This document shows, in pieces, positions 55,112 to 64,000 of a stretch of 64,000 nucleotides of DNA (positions are counted from its first letter, which is position 1; each line of letters opens with the position of its first letter). The stretch spans positions 1 through 64,000 of the forward strand of contig CAJXVC010000001.1 in the NCBI GenBank assembly GCA_913060975.1, read 5' to 3'. The notes below the pieces were generated by a model. The model did no database searches and was not told the origin of the DNA. It saw only the letters and a list, made by a program, of their open reading frames with translations. This DNA comes from an uncultured Gammaproteobacteria bacterium. GTDB taxonomy: Bacteria > Pseudomonadota > Gammaproteobacteria > Pseudomonadales > Pseudohongiellaceae. The position numbers and the translations under genes are program-made.

Positions 55112-56217
55112 GTGTCCTCCGCCGCGGCCTGTGCTGCTGCGGTAGCTGAAGCAACACGTGATCTGTGATCCAGTAACGGGGCAGCAAGATTGGCAATGAT
55201 GATGGCGCTGGCCAGGCCGTCGGGGACGGCACCGGACTGACGAATAAAATACACAACACAGCCAAAGATGACGCCAAACAGCAAGCGGCCGCGCGCAGTT
55301 TTGGCAGAGCTACTCAACTCAGTAGTTACCCAGAATGTGACCAGCAACAAATGGCCGGCAAACAAGTGCAAGCCGAGCAATTCCCCAGGCAGACTCAGGA
55401 AGCCGGTGCTGAGCAGGCAACAGAATAAGATCGAGGCAAGTGCCGCTACCGGTGCTTGCCAGGCAATGGCGCGTGTGTAGCACAAGTATAAGCCGCCACT
55501 GAGAAAACCAAGATTGATCAGTAGCATCGGCAGGCCAGCAGCAGTATAGAAAGTGCCGGTAGCGGTATTGAGATTGCCGGTAGCGGTATTGAGATTGCTG
55601 GTAGCGGCCAGCAGATCTTGCGGGGCGCTGGAATCAAGCTGTGCCTGCAAATCCAGCAGTGGGGTCGCCTGACTCAAGCCATCTACTAACGGCACCGGGT
55701 TCGGCAAGAGTACCTTGTTTGCCAGAGTAGACCAGTCAAACTGCAGTAGCCCATTCGCTTCTGGCCAGGCTAGCATCTGATCGCTAAACAACAATAGCAG
55801 GGCAAGATAGGCCACCATCGCAGGATGGAATGGGTACTGACCCGTGCCGCCCCAGAGTTGCTTGCCTAGCGCGACCATAACAACTGTGCCGACGACAGGG
55901 ATAAGTATTGATGCACCAGGTGGAATTGCCAGCCCCAACACAATGGCCATGATAATCAAGTTAGTGTCAGCCCCTTTGCTGGTTTGCCGGGCCATGCCAT
56001 TGAGCGCCCTGGCAGTCAGTAATCCAAGTACGACTGTTATAGCAATATTGATGGCAACGCCCGGGCCGAAAAACCACAGACTCAACAGTGCGCCTGGGAG
56101 GAGGGCTACCATTTGTTGCTGCGACCAGCGCTCACTGTTGTAACCACTGTGAAGAAACGGCGAATGTGTCACGCGGCTGGACTCGGCGTTGGCAGTGTTG
56201 GCATCAATCATGCTCAC
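55108..56217 (-). CDS. rnfD: RnfD-like membrane subunit
   Basis: The 369-residue, multi-helix subunit keeps the covalent-FMN attachment region as DGLSQATPLL (Thr near residue 185). Early motifs such as GLAIPPGASILIPV and KQLWGGTGQYPFHPAMV are normal. The conserved TDPVT segment of known RnfD reads TTELSS. A tandem 7-residue repeat (NLNTATG) sits just after the FMN site. The start overlaps rnfC by four bases and the stop overlaps rnfE by four. Confidence 0.88.
   Translation of the reverse strand: MSMIDANTANAESSRVTHSPFLHSGYNSERWSQQQMVALLPGALLSLWFFGPGVAINIAITVVLGLLTARALNGMARQTSKGADTNLIIMAIVLGLAIPPGASILIPVVGTVVMVALGKQLWGGTGQYPFHPAMVAYLALLLLFSDQMLAWPEANGLLQFDWSTLANKVLLPNPVPLVDGLSQATPLLDLQAQLDSSAPQDLLAATSNLNTATGNLNTATGTFYTAAGLPMLLINLGFLSGGLYLCYTRAIAWQAPVAALASILFCCLLSTGFLSLPGELLGLHLFAGHLLLVTFWVTTELSSSAKTARGRLLFGVIFGCVVYFIRQSGAVPDGLASAIIIANLAAPLLDHRSRVASATAAAQAAAEDT
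55555..55602. repeat. 21-bp in-frame tandem repeat inside rnfD
   Basis: GCCGGTAGCGGTATTGAGATT occurs twice perfectly and is followed by a partial third copy. In the protein this adds NLNTATG units to a periplasmic or loop segment near residues 205-220. Confidence 0.93.
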
Positions 56218-57845
56218 TGCTCCTCACCAGAGTGGCCAGATTTGCCAGTGCCTGTCGCGGCTTTGTCGCTTGCCAAGCGACGTGCCTTGACGCGGGCCAC
56301 AGCATCGGCAATCTCGGACCGGGCCTGTTGGCGTGAAAAACCCGGCTCTGCCTTGGCGTTAGCTTGTTCCTTGCGCAGTCGCTGGGCTTCCAGTTGCTGC
56401 GTTTTTTCCTGGGCCTCGCGTGTTTGGTGAGCGTTGAAACGCTGCTGCCAATAATTGCTGCGCTGCATGCCGTGCTGGCGTAGCTGAAGCTCCTCGCGGC
56501 CCGCCCGGAAGGTCTGTAGCAGGGGCAGGTGACTGGGGCAGACATACGCACAAGCACCACATTCGATGCAGTCAGCCAATCCGGATTGCTGCAGTTGCTG
56601 CCAATCGCGCTTGATCGTCAGAGCGAGTAATTGATTGGGCTGCAGTGGTCGTGGGCAGACAGTAATGCAATGACCGCACTGGATGCAGGGTTCCGGTTCC
56701 TGGGGATTGGCCAGTTCGTCTTCAGCGCTGGCGATAAATCCAGCATGCCATTGCGCGATGGGTTCGTCCAGAGATTGCATGGCATAGCCATTGAGGGCGC
56801 TTTGGCTAACAACCGTTGTTGCCGCAATATCCCTGGCACCACACAGAGCTAGCAAGTGCTTGACTGGTGTGCCCAATGGCACACAGAAATTCTTGGGCGT
56901 CTGAGTTGCCATACCGGTGATTGTGGTGATGCGTGAGGTACACGGCTTGCCATTGCTGATTCGCTCACTGGCGGCCAGCGCGGTGTGCATCGCCAACCCG
57001 AGTACGCCTTGATTGACTCCATGATTGACAGTTGCTGGCGTTGAGCGGGTCAGCCCGCCGATAACCAGCCCCAAATCGTGTGCGGGGTACTGGTCGGGGG
57101 CTGCTATTAATTCGATGGAGCTGCCTGACAAGGCGCTTTGCAGTGCCGCGCGGCTTTCCTGTTGGTTGGCACTGATGGCAATGGCGCAGCGTGTTGCGCC
57201 AGTGGCTACTTGCAAAATGGCCGCGCCCTGGATGACCGCCTCTGCGTATTCCCGTGCAATAGCCGCCTCACTACTCATGTAAGGATCACTTTCAATGCCA
57301 TTGATGACCAGTAACTCGACGTTGGTCTTTCTTGCTTCGGTGAGCAAAGTGGCAAGTGATTGAGTGTCTTTGCTTGCTGTCTCGGTATCAATGATGCCTG
57401 CTGAAGCAAGCAGGCTGCAGAGATCTTCCGGTGACAGTTGCCGATAATCATGGCCGCTCAAAGCCAGTGACTCATCACCGCCAGTATCGGTTTGCAGCAC
57501 AAGACATTCGATACTTGCCTGTCGATTTGCTGCCACCGTGATGTGCTGCTGGTGCAATGCAATAACGGTACCGGAGGCCGGCGCGAAAACGGGAACGACG
57601 GCATCTGATTCAGACCCCGCCAGCAGGGCATACTTGCGCACGGTATCACCGACAGCGACCACTGGAATTGCTGAATCAGCCCCGACTTGTTGTAAGGGAA
57701 TGATCAACTGTGCAGGTAAAGGCGTCGGCATGATCCGTGAGCGTAGAGACAATTCCTTGCGCGAGGGAATCTGGATGCCGCCAGTAACTTTGCTGAGCCG
57801 CAATTTGTTGGGAATGCTGTGACGCCTGCCAAACAGCATCAGCAT
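56214..57845 (-). CDS. rnfC: RnfC-like subunit with degenerate flavin/NADH site
   Basis: The 543-residue protein keeps the RnfC layout: barrel-sandwich region ([11 protein letters not shown] near 88), Rossmann-like middle, two 4Fe-4S motifs ([12 protein letters not shown] near 386 and [12 protein letters not shown] near 425) and a coiled tail. The glycine-rich FMN/NADH motif of known RnfC (GxGGAGFPT) reads [20 protein letters not shown] reads NGIESDPY, and the YPSGGxKQL block reads [13 protein letters not shown] oxidation by this subunit is therefore doubtful. ATGs at 57845 and 57839 are both possible starts. Confidence 0.87.
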   Translation of the reverse strand: MLMLFGRRHSIPNKLRLSKVTGGIQIPSRKELSLRSRIMPTPLPAQLIIPLQQVGADSAIPVVAVGDTVRKYALLAGSESDAVVPVFAPASGTVIALHQQHITVAANRQASIECLVLQTDTGGDESLALSGHDYRQLSPEDLCSLLASAGIIDTETASKDTQSLATLLTEARKTNVELLVINGIESDPYMSSEAAIAREYAEAVIQGAAILQVATGATRCAIAISANQQESRAALQSALSGSSIELIAAPDQYPAHDLGLVIGGLTRSTPATVNHGVNQGVLGLAMHTALAASERISNGKPCTSRITTITGMATQTPKNFCVPLGTPVKHLLALCGARDIAATTVVSQSALNGYAMQSLDEPIAQWHAGFIASAEDELANPQEPEPCIQCGHCITVCPRPLQPNQLLALTIKRDWQQLQQSGLADCIECGACAYVCPSHLPLLQTFRAGREELQLRQHGMQRSNYWQQRFNAHQTREAQEKTQQLEAQRLRKEQANAKAEPGFSRQQARSEIADAVARVKARRLASDKAATGTGKSGHSGEEQ

Positions 57846-58444
57846 ATTTCCTGAAGAAGTCGTGGATGAGGTTCGGCTTCAGGTAAGGGCCAGGTGGCAC
57901 TGTTATTGCTCACAACCACCATATCGATGCAGTCGACAGGGCAGGGCTCAACACACAAATCACAGCCGGTACATTCAGAAGCAATTACCGTATGCATGAC
58001 TTTACCAGCGCCCAGAATGGCGTCGACCGGACAGGCCTTGATGCATTTCGTGCAACCAATACATTCATCTTCACGGATTACCGCAACGCGTTCCTCTTCA
58101 TGGCTGCCGTGTGCCGGGTCGAGCGGTTGCGGCAAGTCGGCTAGCAGTTGTGCCAGGGCGTTAATAGTTTGGGGTCCGCCGGGTGGGCAGTGATTGATTG
58201 GCTCGCCTGCGGCGATTGCTTTGGCATAAGGCAGGCAGCCCGGGTGGCCGCATTTGCCGCATTGGGTTTGCGGCAGTAGTGCATTGATTTGCTCGACAAG
58301 GATTGTGGTTGAGTTGGCACTTGCGCGTTGCTGCGCGCTGCTGCGCAAGAGTGTGGCCACAAGCCAGGCCATTGCCATAAGCAAGCTGGGCCAGAGTAAC
58401 AGGTGCAGCGCGATGTGTTCGGAGGGCAGTAGCGTTGGCATCAT
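57839..58444 (-). CDS. rnfB: RnfB electron-transfer subunit
   Basis: The 201-residue protein has an N-terminal membrane helix and the [11 protein letters not shown] cluster domain near 60-85. Two ferredoxin motifs, [12 protein letters not shown] and [12 protein letters not shown], lie near 127 and 157. All cysteines expected in the family are present, in contrast to RnfA, C and E here. The start codon overlaps the rnfA stop (TGATG). Confidence 0.93.
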   Translation of the reverse strand: MMPTLLPSEHIALHLLLWPSLLMAMAWLVATLLRSSAQQRASANSTTILVEQINALLPQTQCGKCGHPGCLPYAKAIAAGEPINHCPPGGPQTINALAQLLADLPQPLDPAHGSHEEERVAVIREDECIGCTKCIKACPVDAILGAGKVMHTVIASECTGCDLCVEPCPVDCIDMVVVSNNSATWPLPEAEPHPRLLQEIC

Positions 58445-59031
58445 CAAATTCCGCTAAAACCCAGCAGGGCCATTGCTACAATACCGGCGCTGATCAGATA
58501 GCTTGGTGCACCTTGCAAGGCGGCAGGCAGTTGCGTCGCATCCAGTCTTTGTCGCAGGCCAGCAAATAGAAGTATTAATACTGACACCCCGAGTGCGCCA
58601 CCCAATGCAGCGGCAACAATGTTCGAAGCTGAGAGTTCCATCAACCCCGTGCCCGGCAGCGTGATTAAAACGGCTAAACCCAGGGCGGCTCCATTGCCAC
58701 TCAGAGTTAGCAGGGTCAGCGCCTGACGCTGTGTGGTCACTGGGAAATATCGGGTAAGCAGTTTCATTAACAAGAAGGTGAGCGAAGCGCTGATCAATAC
58801 GAACGCCACGATGCGCAGCGAGACTAAATTCAGAGGTAATAAAACAGAGTAATAGAGGAACGCATTCAACAGTGCCGAGCTGAACAGTACTACGAAACTC
58901 GTCAATGCCAGAGCGATGCCGGTGCGCAACGAATGACTATAGGCGAACAGCGAGGACAGGCCAAGGCAATGCACCAATAACAAATTGTTACTGAGGGCAG
59001 AGCTTGCCATGATCGCAAAAAATGTAGCCAA
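58444..59031 (-). CDS. rnfA: RnfA-like membrane subunit lacking cluster cysteines
   Basis: The 195-residue, six-helix subunit is the first gene of the operon. LGLCP of known RnfA reads LGLSS (S26) and TNCAVLG reads GNGAALG (Gly in place of Cys). The only cysteine in the whole protein is C22, one helical turn before S26. Elsewhere it aligns well with RsxA (NNxxLV start, [10 protein letters not shown], ending ALLGFSGI). Confidence 0.87.
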   Translation of the reverse strand: MATFFAIMASSALSNNLLLVHCLGLSSLFAYSHSLRTGIALALTSFVVLFSSALLNAFLYYSVLLPLNLVSLRIVAFVLISASLTFLLMKLLTRYFPVTTQRQALTLLTLSGNGAALGLAVLITLPGTGLMELSASNIVAAALGGALGVSVLILLFAGLRQRLDATQLPAALQGAPSYLISAGIVAMALLGFSGI

Positions 59032-59248
59032 GAGTTTGCCGCCTGAAATGCTTGCTTGGGAATATGGCCGCGACAGGGCAACACTGTGCTGACTGCGCGA
59101 GGCAACATGTTAACACGCAGTCGTTGCGGTAAAGAACCGGGAGCTGGCTTTGGCAGGCGAGTCGCCAGTGGCTTGTAGCTTGACACTGGAAAAAGTGAGT
59201 TCCAAGCCGCCTGCGAAGTAACTGCTATTCACAGCCGGCTGCCTCAGA

Positions 59249-60838
59249 TTATTCCGGAAACAGACCCGGCGAATGGGCCGAAGGAATACGATAGCGTTCG
59301 AGAATCTCCTGCTGGGACTCCATGGCATCGGCATGATTGATGACCATCTGATAGCCGTTTTCGTTTTCCAGTACGACATTGTCTTCATCGTTATTGCGCA
59401 GCAGAGTTGCGAACTGATCGAAGTCACGAATGGGCTTGCCATTGATGTAATTGACGATCCAGTTGCGCCAGTCGTGGTAACCCAGGTTCACATCCGCAGC
59501 CAGCACTTGCAGCGCAACGACTAATTGTCGGCGTTCAGGCGAGCTCCATTCATTGCGTGCCTGTAGCAAACTGACTGGCGCGGTTCGGCTCCAGTCATTA
59601 CCCCAACGTTTGATCAGATTCATATTCAATGGTACGAACAATACGCCTCCGTAAATATAGTATTCGGGTATTTCGTCGTACTGTTCGCTTGCCACCAGAG
59701 AGTAACTTTGTAGCGCCGGTTGTGCAGGCAGATCGATCTCTCGTTCCCGGCCGTCTCTGGAAAATGTCACGCGCACATCCTCGCCGATATGATGCATATC
59801 GATGGCATGTTTGAAATCCGTGAGCACGTCGTCGCTTAATTCGATAGTGCCGTCATCGGCAATGGCGAAGTCATCAATTGCCAGAATGACATCGTTCTCT
59901 TGCAGCAGTCCCTCGGCAGGCGAATCATCGAAGACCTGAATCACTAACACGCCGTTTTGGTGCTCGCTCAATCCGTAGGCTGCTTTGGCGGCTGGGCTGT
60001 CCAGGTTCTGAGTGCGAAAGCCCAGATCGGGAAAGCCGCCCAGTTGTCCATCTTCACTGTCTGTGAGGACATGCTGAATAATGCTTGGCGGCACAAAGTA
60101 GCCGAGATTTTCTGCCCGGCCCCCGGCGTTGGCCTGCATGACCACGCCCACAATTTGTTCATCGACGATGACCGGGCCACCGCTGTTACCAGGATTGATG
60201 GCCGCGTCGATCTGACCAGCAAGCAGGAAACTGCCAGCATGGGCATATACCTGTTGTTCCACTCGGGAGAGTATGCCTTTGGTAATACTCAAGGACTTGC
60301 CGCCAATGGGATAACCATAGACCGAGACTTCCTGCAGTGGTGCGGGCAGGTCGCCGATGGCCAGGGCTTCCAGATCAGCGAAGAACCCGGGTTCCTCGAC
60401 GGTAATCAGGGCCAGATCGGCTTCGTGGGAGACAAACAGGACACGCGCCAGATAGCGACGCGGGTCATTGTGTTTTTGCGCCTGCACATAGCTGGCATTG
60501 GCGACAACGTGAGCATTGGTGAGTATACGATTGCCACTGATGACAGCACCAGAACCGCTGCTTTGCCGCGGCGTGAGTAAGCGCCATGGTGTGAAATAGT
60601 CAGGTTCGGCCTGGGTGGTATAGATCTTGATGACAGAATCCTGAATGGCACGGATTTCTGCGGTTTGCGCCTGAGCAGTGTTGCCCAGCAGCAAGCCAAA
60701 CAACGGCAGGCAAATGCTGAACAGGAGATTTAGCGAGAAGCCGCGCGAGTGACGGTGTCGTGGCTGGCCTGACGAGCAGGTGCGAAGGGCGTGCTGTGGC
60801 GACGCGTTCGATGCGACGGTTTCTGTCAAACTCGGCAT
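59249..60838 (-). CDS. Deg/HtrA-like periplasmic serine protease
   Basis: The 529-residue precursor has a membrane/signal segment (about 34-57, ending AQAQ) and a trypsin-fold domain with H110 (LTNAHVV), D141 (ADLAL) and S219 (NPGNSGGP). Two PDZ-like domains follow (about 265-390 and 440-515). The wide spacing and C-terminal PDZ (INGKPIRDFDQFATLL) recall the Deg9-type proteases rather than DegP. The ATG at 60838 follows AGGAG; the frame is open 26 codons further upstream. It lies between metG and rnfA, all on the minus strand. Confidence 0.88.
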   Translation of the reverse strand: MPSLTETVASNASPQHALRTCSSGQPRHRHSRGFSLNLLFSICLPLFGLLLGNTAQAQTAEIRAIQDSVIKIYTTQAEPDYFTPWRLLTPRQSSGSGAVISGNRILTNAHVVANASYVQAQKHNDPRRYLARVLFVSHEADLALITVEEPGFFADLEALAIGDLPAPLQEVSVYGYPIGGKSLSITKGILSRVEQQVYAHAGSFLLAGQIDAAINPGNSGGPVIVDEQIVGVVMQANAGGRAENLGYFVPPSIIQHVLTDSEDGQLGGFPDLGFRTQNLDSPAAKAAYGLSEHQNGVLVIQVFDDSPAEGLLQENDVILAIDDFAIADDGTIELSDDVLTDFKHAIDMHHIGEDVRVTFSRDGREREIDLPAQPALQSYSLVASEQYDEIPEYYIYGGVLFVPLNMNLIKRWGNDWSRTAPVSLLQARNEWSSPERRQLVVALQVLAADVNLGYHDWRNWIVNYINGKPIRDFDQFATLLRNNDEDNVVLENENGYQMVINHADAMESQQEILERYRIPSAHSPGLFPE

Positions 60839-60996
60839 GAAGACTCCTGATGCTGTGCAGTTTACCGCCGCAAGCTTATAACGAACGCCGGGCCCAGACC
60901 AGTGGGCTCGTCGCATGTCTGCGCCGGACTGGGCGGTCAGGAAAGGCGGATTGTACTGCGAGCGGTGATCAGGAAGGTGCCGAGAGCGGCGGCCAT

Positions 60997-63051
60997 TTAA
61001 GTGATGCGCATGCCCGGTTCGGCACCGCTGTCAGGTTGTAACAACCAGATGTCTTTGCCGCCAGGACCAGCAGCGAGAATCATGCCTTCCGAAGTGCCAA
61101 ATTTCATTTTGCGAGGCTGCAGATTGGCGACCAGCACAGTCAGTCGGCCGATCAACGCCTTCGGTTGATACGCTGACTTGATACCCGACAAGACAGTCCG
61201 GGTCATCGGATTGCCGGCTTTGTCCTTGCCAATATCCAGTGTGATGCGCAAAAGCTTGTCAGCGCCTTCCACTTGTTCGGCATTAGTAATCAGCGCCACG
61301 CGCAGATCGACCTTGATAAAATCATCGAAACCAATTTCCGGTTCCAGACCTGTCTCAGCAGTTTCGCTGGCAGTATCAGCAGCAGGCTGATCTGCTGGCT
61401 TGTCGGCATAGGACTGTTGCGTGGTTTCAATCATGGCTTTGACCTTGTCGGCTTCAACGCGCGTGAGCAGCGGTTTGAATTTGCTGATCTGATGGTTGGT
61501 TAGTAATTCGCCGCTGTCGCGCCATTGTAGAGGCGCAATGGCGAGAAAGTCCTCGGCCTTGGCTGCCATAGCCGGCAACACAGGCTTGAGGTAGCACATC
61601 AACAAGCGGAACGCATTGATGCCCGTGCTGCAGATAGCCTGTAATTGTGGCGAGGTTTTGTCGGTCTTGGCAATGACCCAGGGTTCTTTGTCGTTGATGT
61701 ACTGATTGGCTTTGTCGGCAAGTGCCATAATCAGACGCACTGCTTTACTGTATTCGCGTGCTTCATAGTGCCTGGCAATATCTTCACTGGCGGCCTGAAT
61801 TTCCTTGAGCAAGGCCAGATTATCAGGCGTCTCGGACAGCATGCCATCGAAACCCTTGCTGATAAAACCGGCGCAGCGGCTGGCAATATTGACGACCTTG
61901 CCGACCAGATCAGAATTTACGCGCTGGACAAAATCTTCCAGATTCAAATCCAGATCATCGATACCGGACGACAACTTGGCGGCCAGGTAGTAACGTAAAT
62001 ACTCCGGGTCAAGTTGCTCGAGATATGTGCGGGCGTTGACGAAGGTGCCGCGCGACTTTGACATCTTGGTGCCGTCGACAGTCAAGAAGCCATGGACATA
62101 GACCGCTGTCGGTGTGCGATAACCGGTGCTGGTCAGCATGGCAGGCCAGAACAGCGTGTGGAAATTGATGATGTCTTTGCCGATGAAGTGGTAGACCTCG
62201 GCAGTGCTGTCTTTGTGCCAGTAATCGTCAAACTTGTAGTCGGTGCGGTCACACAAATTCTGCAAGCTGGCCATATAACCGATGGGGGCATCCAGCCAGA
62301 CATAAAAATACTTGCCGGGGGCGCCGGGGATTTCGAAACCGAAATAGGGCGCATCGCGGCTGATGTCCCATTCCTGCAATTCTTCATCAAGCCACTCGCT
62401 GAGCTTGTTAGCGACCTGATCCTGTAGCGTGCCGCTGCGCGTCCAGGTTTTCAGCATGTCGCTAAATTCAGGTAAGCGGAAGAAGAAGTGCTCAGACTCT
62501 TTTTCAATTGGCGTGGCGCCAGAGATCACCGAACGCGGATCGATTAACTCAGCCGGGCTGTAAGTTGAACCACAGGCTTCGCAGTTGTCACCGTACTGCC
62601 CGGCAGTTTTACACTTCGGGCAGGTGCCGGTGATGTAACGATCGGCCAGAAAGAGTTTTTTCTCAGGGTCGAAGAGCTGTTTGATAGAGCGTCGTGCAAT
62701 ATGGCCATTGGCTTCCAGTGCCTTGTAAATGCTGGCTGATAACGCACGGTTCTCTTCTGTGTGTGTGGAATGGTAGTTATCAAAGCCAATGTGAAAATCT
62801 GCAAAATCCTGCATGTGCTGCTGTTTGACTTCGTCGATCAACTGCTCCGAAGTAATACCGCGCTTTTCGGCGCTGAGCATGATGGCAGTTCCGTGCGCAT
62901 CATCTGCACACACGTACAGGCAATCGTGGCCACGCATTTTTTGCAGCCGAACCCAGATATCGGTCTGGATTGTTTCCATCAGGTGTCCCAGATGAATAGC
63001 GCCATTGGCATAAGGCAGGGCGCTGGTGACTAGGATCTTGCGTTGTTCCAC
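60997..63051 (-). CDS. metG: Methionyl-tRNA synthetase
   Basis: The 684-residue class I synthetase has HLGHL (the HIGH motif) near 21, zinc-type cysteines ([17 protein letters not shown] near 144-160), KMSKSRG near 333 and a C-terminal tRNA-binding/dimerisation domain (about 580-684). It starts at a GTG behind AGGA. In many gammaproteobacteria the Mrp/ApbC gene lies between metG and dcd; here the rubredoxin gene occupies that interval. Confidence 0.97.
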   Translation of the reverse strand: MEQRKILVTSALPYANGAIHLGHLMETIQTDIWVRLQKMRGHDCLYVCADDAHGTAIMLSAEKRGITSEQLIDEVKQQHMQDFADFHIGFDNYHSTHTEENRALSASIYKALEANGHIARRSIKQLFDPEKKLFLADRYITGTCPKCKTAGQYGDNCEACGSTYSPAELIDPRSVISGATPIEKESEHFFFRLPEFSDMLKTWTRSGTLQDQVANKLSEWLDEELQEWDISRDAPYFGFEIPGAPGKYFYVWLDAPIGYMASLQNLCDRTDYKFDDYWHKDSTAEVYHFIGKDIINFHTLFWPAMLTSTGYRTPTAVYVHGFLTVDGTKMSKSRGTFVNARTYLEQLDPEYLRYYLAAKLSSGIDDLDLNLEDFVQRVNSDLVGKVVNIASRCAGFISKGFDGMLSETPDNLALLKEIQAASEDIARHYEAREYSKAVRLIMALADKANQYINDKEPWVIAKTDKTSPQLQAICSTGINAFRLLMCYLKPVLPAMAAKAEDFLAIAPLQWRDSGELLTNHQISKFKPLLTRVEADKVKAMIETTQQSYADKPADQPAADTASETAETGLEPEIGFDDFIKVDLRVALITNAEQVEGADKLLRITLDIGKDKAGNPMTRTVLSGIKSAYQPKALIGRLTVLVANLQPRKMKFGTSEGMILAAGPGGKDIWLLQPDSGAEPGMRIT

Positions 63052-63125
63052 GATGATGTCCTGAAGTTATTGATGTAGAGTCACAGTAGTTGGATTGCAG
63101 GTGCAGAGATGACAGCCCTGACGGC

Positions 63126-63290
63126 TTACATTTCCACCATTTCGAAGTCTTCTTTGCCGACACCGCATTCGGGGCACATCCAGTCGTCAGGGATGTCTTC
63201 CCATCGCGTTCCTGGCGAGATGCCATCTTCCGGAAGGCCAAGCTCCTCGTCGTAAATGAACCCACATACCAAGCATTGCCATTTTTTCAC
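63126..63290 (-). CDS. rubA: Rubredoxin
   Basis: A 54-residue electron carrier that is easily missed because of its size. It has the two iron-binding pairs C-L-V-C-G (C6, C9) and C-P-E-C-G (C39, C42), with the typical [15 protein letters not shown] loop between them. It starts at a GTG, 63290, behind AAAGAGGAG. It lies 74 bp upstream of metG on the same strand. Partners could include alkane hydroxylase, flavorubredoxin or oxidative-stress enzymes; none is in the window. Confidence 0.95.
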   Translation of the reverse strand: MKKWQCLVCGFIYDEELGLPEDGISPGTRWEDIPDDWMCPECGVGKEDFEMVEM

Positions 63291-63622
63291 CCTGAACTCC
63301 TCTTTGAGATTCGAACTAGCCGGCGAGCCAACGGTGGATGGCTCAATGCTGTAGCTAGTCGGTGATCGTTTTTAAAAGACTCGTATTGCTCATGACGATA
63401 AGCAATTTCATCGCACGCGCCTGACCGGGTGGTGCGAGAAATACGAGCTGGATGGCTGCGCATCATACTGGAAGATGGCCCCGAATTCAGCCACTTTTGC
63501 CGCTGATTTTGGCCTGTACGGCACCTTGAGCCCGCCAAAATAATAGATGAATCACCAGATGATAAACATTATCATGCGCCTTTCTTTATTCACATTTTCG
63601 GGCAGACAGGGCGTTAATCAGT
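63291..63622. other. Divergent region between rubredoxin and dcd
   Basis: These 332 bp contain no gene I can support. A small palindrome GATAA-ACA-TTATC lies near 63560-63572 in the presumed dcd promoter area. Confidence 0.5.
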
Positions 63623-64000
63623 ATGACAATCAAATCGGATCGCTGGATACGGCAAATGGCAGAGTCAGAGGGAATGATCGAGCCGTTCGAGCCGGGTCAG
63701 GTACGCACCGTGAATGGCGAAAAAGTGATCTCCTTTGGTACTTCCAGTTACGGCTACGATGTCCGCTGCGCGAGTGAGTTCAAGATTTTCACCAATGTGC
63801 ACACCACCAATGTAGTTGACCCCAAGAATTTCGACGAGGGCAGTTTTGTTTCCATCGACGAGCCGGTTTGTGTGATCCCGCCCAACTCTTTCGCTCTGGC
63901 CCGCACCATCGAATATTTTCGCATCCCGAGTGACGTGCTGACAGTCTGTCTGGGCAAATCCACTTACGCGCGCTGCGGCATTATTGTTAATGTCACGCCA
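63623..64000 (+). CDS. dcd: dCTP deaminase, 3' end cut by the window
   Basis: The first 126 codons are present. The start [25 protein letters not shown] near 38-49 and [17 protein letters not shown] near 109-125 are diagnostic of Dcd. It deaminates dCTP to dUTP for thymidylate synthesis. The ATG at 63623 is preceded by a weak ribosome-binding site. The reading frame is open at the right edge. Confidence 0.95.
   Translation, partial: MTIKSDRWIRQMAESEGMIEPFEPGQVRTVNGEKVISFGTSSYGYDVRCASEFKIFTNVHTTNVVDPKNFDEGSFVSIDEPVCVIPPNSFALARTIEYFRIPSDVLTVCLGKSTYARCGIIVNVTP

Noticed and set aside
55108..56217. Loss of the RnfD covalent-FMN site because SGAT reads SQAT
   Set aside because: SQAT is, as I recall, the normal form in E. 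coli RsxD, so this site is counted as retained.

Overview
The window reads as a chromosome segment of a free-living, probably aquatic, gammaproteobacterium. The rnf operon ends in nth, pilU sits next to pyrB, nrdA is long with a doubled ATP-cone region, and there are TonB-dependent receptors and a chromosomal integron. No genus can be assigned by eye. No tRNA, rRNA, CRISPR or insertion sequence was seen.

Region by region. 1-2.6 kb: the integrase end of an integron, with a divergent integron-type tyrosine recombinase, an attI-like core and two leftward cassettes with attC sites; the array continues past the left edge. 2.6-10.5 kb: a DUF2490-type secreted protein, a duplicated membrane protein, ilvD, a cytochrome-c/PQQ dehydrogenase, an A/T-rich SDR and an HTH-2TM protein. 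10.7-12.8 kb: DNA alkylation repair (Ada/AraC/AlkA fusion plus ogt). 12.8-16.7 kb: a TonB-like hypothetical, a dead signal-peptide ORF, a MATE pump and XdhC. 17-33.8 kb: genes for phosphate scavenging and lipid replacement (beta-propeller phytase with one TonB receptor, a second receptor with an alkaline-phosphatase-fold enzyme, a PlcP-like phosphoesterase with a GT4 glycosyltransferase, an acyltransferase), interrupted by pilU, pyrB and sbcB. Three promoters here carry PhoB-like half-sites phased at 11 bp. 33.8-41 kb: a DUF349 protein, dinG, a cyclophilin and a MocA-like transferase. 41-47.2 kb: nrdAB behind a 1.4 kb non-coding region with three NrdR boxes. 47-54 kb: argF, hyuB, grxD, rnt-pyrC, argG. 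54-59 kb: rnfABCDE-nth. 59-64 kb: a Deg-like protease, metG, a rubredoxin too short for most gene callers, and the start of dcd.

Three things stand out. The Rnf operon has intact, translationally coupled frames, but rnfG is absent, the four cysteine positions expected to hold the membrane [2Fe-2S] cluster in RnfA/RnfE are substituted, and the glycine-rich FMN/NADH motif of RnfC is gone; RnfB keeps all its ferredoxin cysteines. The phosphate-stress genes form a convincing PhoB-controlled neighbourhood. Intergenic regions repeatedly contain short tandem repeats, each with its own unit; one of them triplicates the ribosome-binding site and start codon of the mocA-like gene.

Comparisons with E. 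coli, Pseudomonas and other reference proteins are from memory of the families; no alignment was run.
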